Assembly (NCBI GenBank): GCA_002746215.1
Contig: NVWI01000008.1
Coordinates: forward strand, 12,217 to 46,556
Source: SAR86 cluster bacterium
Lineage (GTDB): Bacteria > Pseudomonadota > Gammaproteobacteria > Pseudomonadales > Pseudohongiellaceae
Direction of reading: 5' to 3'
Length of the DNA stretch: 34,340 nt
This document shows, piece after piece, positions 32,681 to 34,340 of this stretch. The notes below the pieces were generated by a model. It was not told the origin of the DNA, searched no databases, and saw nothing but the letters and a program-made list of their open reading frames with translations. A program made the translations under genes and the position numbers. How positions within the stretch are numbered: position 1 is the first letter of the stretch; each line of letters begins with the position of its first letter.

Positions 32681-33646
32681 CTATACAAACAAGAAAGTAG
32701 TGTAAGTTAAATATAACAGCATTAAAACTGCACCAAAAAAACGTCCGAATTTCTTGCCACTTTTAATTTTCATAATAAGAAAGACGGTAAGTACCAAAGT
32801 CATTGCCAGCATTACGCCGCCATCGCGCCATAAAACAATCGCATCAATATGTAGTGGTGCAAGAAAGGCTGGAACTGGTAATACCAATAATAAATTTAAA
32901 ATGTTTGAGCCGATGATGTTACCAATGGCCAGATCATGATGACCTTTAAGGACGCTGGTTACTGAAGCTGCAAGTTCAGGCAAGCTGGTGCCAATGGCGA
33001 CTATGGTCAATCCGATAACCAGCTCACTGACACCCAGAGCGCGCGCAATGCCGGTAGCGCCATAAACCAGCGCATTAGCGCTGATGATTAGGAGTATAAG
33101 CCCGAATAGCATGAGCCCTAGAGATTTGGCTGTACTAATATCTGTTATGAATTCAGATACCTCTTCATCCTCTGCAAGGTGGGTCTCGGATAACGAACCT
33201 TTTATTTTAAAAACAAACAAGGTGAAACAGACCAGCAGTACCAGAAGAATTACTCCATCAACCCAATTTAAGTACAGGTCTAGAAAAATTATTAAGGCCG
33301 CAAGGGTAACTATTAGTAGCGCTGGTAATTCTTCTTTTAGTAGTGAAGCGGGAATAATAATCGGACAAATCAGGGCGGTAAGACCAAGTACCAAACCTAT
33401 ATTAGCAATATTTGATCCCAGAACATTGCCGATAGCCAGCTCAGGAGAGCCACTTAGGGCCGCTGTTGCGGAAGTCACTATTTCAGGTGCAGATGTGCCG
33501 AAAGAGACAATGGTTAAACCGATGACCAGGGTAGAAACACCTAGATTACGAGCAGTGGTGGATGCCCCTAAGACAAACCTGTCGGCACTCCAGACAAGCC
33601 CAATGATCCCGCCGATAATACCCAGCGTGAACAATACATATTGCAT
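32681..33646 (-). CDS. yrbG: Inner-membrane cation/Ca2+ exchanger YrbG
   Basis: CaCA-superfamily exchanger with about ten membrane helices, 321 residues. The two alpha repeats are visible: IVSFGTSAPEIVTSATAAL with GNVLGSNIANIGLVL (about 47-88), and IVAIGTSLPELAASVTSVL with GNIIGSNILNLLLVLP in the second half. The Glu/Asp in GTSxPE coordinates the cation. It is the first gene of the Kdo/Lpt operon, divergent from ibaG. In E. coli mlaFEDCB lies between it and ibaG; that cluster is absent here. Confidence 0.93.
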   Translation of the reverse strand: MQYVLFTLGIIGGIIGLVWSADRFVLGASTTARNLGVSTLVIGLTIVSFGTSAPEIVTSATAALSGSPELAIGNVLGSNIANIGLVLGLTALICPIIIPASLLKEELPALLIVTLAALIIFLDLYLNWVDGVILLVLLVCFTLFVFKIKGSLSETHLAEDEEVSEFITDISTAKSLGLMLFGLILLIISANALVYGATGIARALGVSELVIGLTIVAIGTSLPELAASVTSVLKGHHDLAIGNIIGSNILNLLLVLPVPAFLAPLHIDAIVLWRDGGVMLAMTLVLTVFLIMKIKSGKKFGRFFGAVLMLLYLTYTTFLFV

Positions 33647-33724
33647 TCTTTAAATCCTGACTTTCAGTAAAGGCGCGATTATAGCTTATTTAGAACAGCA
33701 TAGACCTGTAGAAGGGCATAAACT

Positions 33725-33753
33725 CTGACAAATTCTTTGCATTGAGATAGAAT
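33725..33753 (+). promoter_or_regulatory. Sigma-70-type promoter for ibaG-murA
   Basis: CTGACA (33725-33730) and TAGAAT (33748-33753) are separated by 17 bp, each one base off consensus. The predicted start is about 22 bp before the ibaG ATG. Confidence 0.65.
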
Positions 33754-33781
33754 GCTGGCCCTTGCGAGTGAGTGAAGAATC

Positions 33782-34027
33782 ATGGCTATTTCAACTGAAC
33801 AAATTACAACTATTATTGCTGCTGAACTCAGCGATGCTGAGATAGAAGTGAGTGGTGCTGATGGCAAATATCAGATAAAGGTTATTGCGGATATTTTTGC
33901 GGATTTAAATTCTGTGAAGCGCCAGCAAACTATTTATCGTATTATTAACGAGCATATTAGCTCGGGAGCTATTCATGCTGTCAGCATGTCGTTATTTACA
34001 AAAGAAGAGCATGCACAAACGAAATAA
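33782..34027 (+). CDS. ibaG: BolA/IbaG-family protein
   Basis: An 81-residue BolA-like protein of the IbaG type, which pairs with monothiol glutaredoxin in iron-sulfur metabolism. The family's SVKRQQTIYRIINEHI and the IHAVSMSLFTKEE end with the conserved His are present. In many gammaproteobacteria this gene lies directly before murA, as here. A terminator follows, so murA may depend on its own promoter or on read-through. Confidence 0.93.
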   Translation: MAISTEQITTIIAAELSDAEIEVSGADGKYQIKVIADIFADLNSVKRQQTIYRIINEHISSGAIHAVSMSLFTKEEHAQTK

Positions 34028-34045
34028 ATAAGGGCTGATGTCAGT

Positions 34046-34072
34046 AAAAGAGCCGGATGGCTCTTTTTTTTT
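34046..34072 (+). terminator. Intrinsic terminator between ibaG and murA
   Basis: AAGAGCC and GGCTCTT around GGAT, followed by a long T-run, lie about 20 bp after the ibaG stop. Confidence 0.9.
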
Positions 34073-34139
34073 GTTAGGTGAAAGTTCACAGCACTGGCGT
34101 CAAATTTGCTAGAATGTTTCAGCTTACTTATTAGCTTAA

Positions 34140-34340
<201 letters not shown>

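Overview
The window is about 34 kb of moderately AT-rich chromosome from a gammaproteobacterium. Two long gene orders point to the Pseudomonadales/Cellvibrionales side of the class (marine relatives of Pseudomonas; inference from synteny and protein similarity, not a placement). The first is dksA-gluQ-cbrB-pcnB-panB-panC-panD-acs. The second is yrbG-kdsD-kdsC-lptC-lptA-lptB-rpoN-ptsN-rapZ-npr, divergent from ibaG-murA. I see no tRNA, rRNA, CRISPR array, prophage or intact insertion sequence.

Layout. 1-1123: 3' end of a large secreted Ig-like-domain protein. 1146-11175 (minus strand): acetyl-CoA synthetase, the pantothenate genes panD, panC and panB, a deoxynucleoside kinase, poly(A) polymerase, a 548-bp gene-free stretch, a CbrB-type sigma-54 activator, GluQ-RS and DksA. 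11322-17691 (minus): a Rieske protein overlapping a PLP-dependent sulfur-amino-acid enzyme gene, a multicopper oxidase lipoprotein, a Tat-exported sulfite-oxidase-fold molybdoenzyme, a second small DksA/TraR zinc-finger protein and an unrecognised membrane-anchored protein. 17823-20683 (plus): a coiled-coil lipoprotein and a membrane H+-pyrophosphatase. 20935-25661: Mrp/ApbC convergent with mgtE-darP, then an NhaC-family antiporter. 25695-33646 (minus): PTS-Ntr, rpoN, LPS transport and Kdo genes. 33782-34340 (plus): ibaG and the start of murA.

Most notable region. In Pseudomonas the segment between cbrB and pcnB encodes the small RNA CrcZ, which titrates Hfq/Crc through AAnAAnAA motifs. Here the same interval has no convincing gene, ends in a strong terminator, and on the minus strand carries two AAU-repeat tracts of exactly that type, so I propose a CrcZ-like sRNA. 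The adjacent CbrB has lost its partner kinase gene cbrA from the usual place. Its receiver domain lacks the phospho-acceptor Asp (Asn51), the acidic pocket and the conserved Lys (Ile96), and its sigma-54 contact loop reads GSFIGA instead of GAFTGA. This looks like a rewired Cbr circuit.

Other points. gluQ has no ATG, GTG or TTG available and seems to start at ATT inside the loop of a hairpin that also holds the dksA stop codon. panD, panB and pcnB use TTG starts and the kinase gene uses GTG. DksA carries a histone-H1-like Lys/Ala/Pro N-terminal extension. Several genes usual at these loci are absent: cbrA, folK, pgi, hpf and mlaFEDCB. A 26-bp perfect palindrome lies between lptB and rpoN, and a 13-bp tandem repeat lies upstream of mrp.
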